A DNA stretch of 15,897 nucleotides from Chlorobiaceae bacterium (lineage in GTDB: Bacteria; Bacteroidota; Chlorobiia; Chlorobiales; Chlorobiaceae): positions 1 through 15,897 of the forward strand of contig JAAXUM010000008.1 in NCBI GenBank assembly GCA_013336025.1. Reading direction: 5' to 3'. The position numbers were made by a program, and so were the translations under genes. The notes below the pieces were generated by a model. The model was not told the DNA's origin. It made no database searches and saw nothing but the letters and a program-made list of their open reading frames with translations. Position 1 is the stretch's first letter. Each line of letters begins with the position of its first letter. This document shows positions 15,217 to 15,897 of this stretch, piece after piece.

Positions 15217-15246
15217 AAAAAAAGCACCTCTCTTGTGAAAAGGTGC
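15217..15246 (-). terminator. Intrinsic terminator of the rpmG-tRNA-Leu unit
   Basis: On the minus strand GCACCT (15246-15241) pairs with AGGTGC (15229-15224) around an 11-nt loop and is followed by seven T residues (15223-15217). It lies about 95 nt beyond the tRNA 3' end. Confidence 0.7.
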
Positions 15247-15341
15247 ACACCATGCTTGCATGCTGAAAAATTAATCTCTGCGCTAACTGCGGGAGTTGCC
15301 CCTGTTGTTGTCTGCATTTGCATATCGCCGGAGAAGATTAT

Positions 15342-15426
15342 TGGTGCCCGAAAGGAGATTCGAACTCCTACACCTTGCGGCGCTCGTCCCTGAAACGAGT
15401 GCGTCTACCAGTTCCGCCATTCGGGC
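15342..15426 (-). tRNA. tRNA-Leu (anticodon CAG)
   Basis: An 85-nt class II tRNA. The acceptor stem GCCCGAA pairs with TTCGGGC, and ACCA is encoded at the 3' end. The D-loop has AACTGGTAGACGC. The anticodon stem CTCGT/ACGAG encloses TTCAGGG, with CAG as anticodon. The variable arm is long, and the T-loop is GTTCGAATC. It reads CUG codons. It follows rpmG by 65 nt on the same strand; a weak promoter-like pair (TTGAAT near 15491-15486 and TAAAAG near 15468-15463) lies in that gap, so it may have its own promoter as well as read-through. Confidence 0.97.
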
Positions 15427-15491
15427 TTTGCGTAATGCTTCAACCAGATTTAAAAGTAAATCCTTTTACGTTCTGCTCCTGATAAATTCAA

Positions 15492-15674
15492 TTACTTGAT
15501 CTCTTTATGAATCGTATGTCGCTGGAGATTCGGATTGTACTTTTTCAGCAGAAGTCGCTCGGTAGTGTTCTTCTTGTTTTTTGTTGTCGTATATCGTGAA
15601 ACCGTTTTGCCTTCTTTTTTTGCTTCGGTACACTCAAGAGTGATAACAATTCTGTTTTCTTTTCCTTTAGCCAT
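15492..15674 (-). CDS. rpmG: Large ribosomal subunit protein bL33
   Basis: A 60-aa basic ribosomal protein with the bL33 pattern: [21 protein letters not shown] and [22 protein letters not shown]. It lacks the paired CxxC motifs of zinc-binding L33, so it is the zinc-free (C-) form. In many genomes rpmB (L28) lies next to it; here no L28 is visible in the 220 bases upstream. A promoter lies 33-61 nt upstream (15707-15735). Confidence 0.96.
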   Translation of the reverse strand: MAKGKENRIVITLECTEAKKEGKTVSRYTTTKNKKNTTERLLLKKYNPNLQRHTIHKEIK

Positions 15675-15706
15675 CTTTTCTTTGGTGATAATTGTAAAGA
15701 GCTTGA

Positions 15707-15735
15707 AATATAGGACTTCCGCGATGATTTTGCAA
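15707..15735 (-). promoter_or_regulatory. Sigma-70 type promoter for rpmG
   Basis: On the minus strand TTGCAA (15735-15730) and TATATT (15712-15707) are separated by exactly 17 nt. Transcription would start near 15700, leaving a 26-nt leader before the rpmG ATG at 15674. Confidence 0.6.
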
Positions 15736-15869
15736 GTTTCAGATTTTGTGTTTCTAAGATAAATGAAGAAACACTATTATTATAGCTTTAAGAACACTTT
15801 AAATGAATGCCAAGCAGTGAGTGAACGTACTATTTTTCGTTACAGCCAGAACACACTCTGCTGTGATGA

Positions 15870-15896
15870 CCAGAGGCAAGATCATCAAGCCTCTGG
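15870..15896. repeat. Perfect 8-bp hairpin at the window edge
   Basis: CCAGAGGC (15870-15877) and GCCTCTGG (15889-15896) are exact reverse complements around an 11-nt loop. It may be a terminator if a T-run follows past the edge on the plus strand; on the minus strand no T-run follows. Confidence 0.6.
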
Positions 15897-15897
15897 A

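Larger units (their letters stand above)
15675..15897. other. Right-edge region with rpmG promoter and possible fragments of unseen genes
   Basis: Near the edge two frames are open. On the minus strand 15895-15830 reads QRLDDLASGHHSRVCSGCNEK then TAG, a plausible protein C-terminus with a CxxC pair. On the plus strand an ATG at 15763 is open to the edge (begins [15 protein letters not shown]). I recognise neither. A perfect 8-bp hairpin (15870-15896) also lies here, as does a second TATAAT on the minus strand (15784-15779) without a good -35. Confidence 0.3.

Noticed and set aside
1..15897. CRISPR arrays, insertion sequences, long direct repeats
   Set aside because: None were seen; there are no regularly spaced repeats, transposase genes or terminal inverted repeats flanking a gene.

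Overview
The window looks like chromosomal DNA of a green sulfur bacterium (Chlorobi; Chlorobium/Pelodictyon-like). Three things point there. A protein at 8890-9957 carries an adrenodoxin-type [2Fe-2S] domain of the kind found in the chlorosome envelope proteins CsmI/J/X. A phytoene synthase gene sits at 4428-5360. The housekeeping proteins (LysS, HflX, YbeY, L33) are of Bacteroidetes/Chlorobi type. No mobile element, CRISPR array, prophage or toxin-antitoxin module was recognised. Most of the window is ordinary core genome with several uncharacterised envelope proteins.

Layout. Left edge, minus strand: the N-terminal 255 residues of a circularly permuted ATP-grasp protein (1-766), with a 14-bp perfect hairpin upstream at 816-860. 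Divergent from it is a sugar-nucleotide (UDP-glucuronate type) epimerase (1122-2150). It runs tail to tail, overlapping by 34 bp, into a minus-strand cluster read in the order crtB (5360-4428), lysS (4381-2852), AlbA_2/Schlafen-type regulator (2809-2117). A compact divergent promoter region (5460-5509) with overlapping -35 boxes separates crtB from hflX.

From hflX rightwards everything to 13820 is on the plus strand. First come hflX, ybeY, an orphan membrane-anchored protein and a DUF4412-like lipoprotein. Next come the CsmI/J/X-like ferredoxin fusion, a DUF456 membrane protein, a small membrane protein and a DUF1353-like lipoprotein. Last come a PLP aminotransferase, another lipoprotein and a small CPxCG zinc protein that ends in an intrinsic terminator (13812-13844).

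The right part is on the minus strand and carries RNA and translation functions. In transcription order: rpmG (15674-15492) with a good promoter, tRNA-Leu(CAG) (15426-15342) and a terminator (15246-15217); then a coiled-coil zinc-ribbon protein (15186-14386), the RNase P RNA gene rnpB (about 14338-13924) and its strong terminator (13912-13867).

Functional themes are pigment and photosynthetic-antenna biology (crtB, the chlorosome-like ferredoxin), translation and RNA processing (lysS, hflX, ybeY, rnpB, tRNA-Leu, rpmG) and uncharacterised envelope lipoproteins. The best candidate for something undescribed is the ferredoxin-helical-repeat fusion with its membrane/lipoprotein neighbours (8890-11353). 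Second is the crtB/hflX promoter region, where the predicted hflX start site falls exactly on the ATG.
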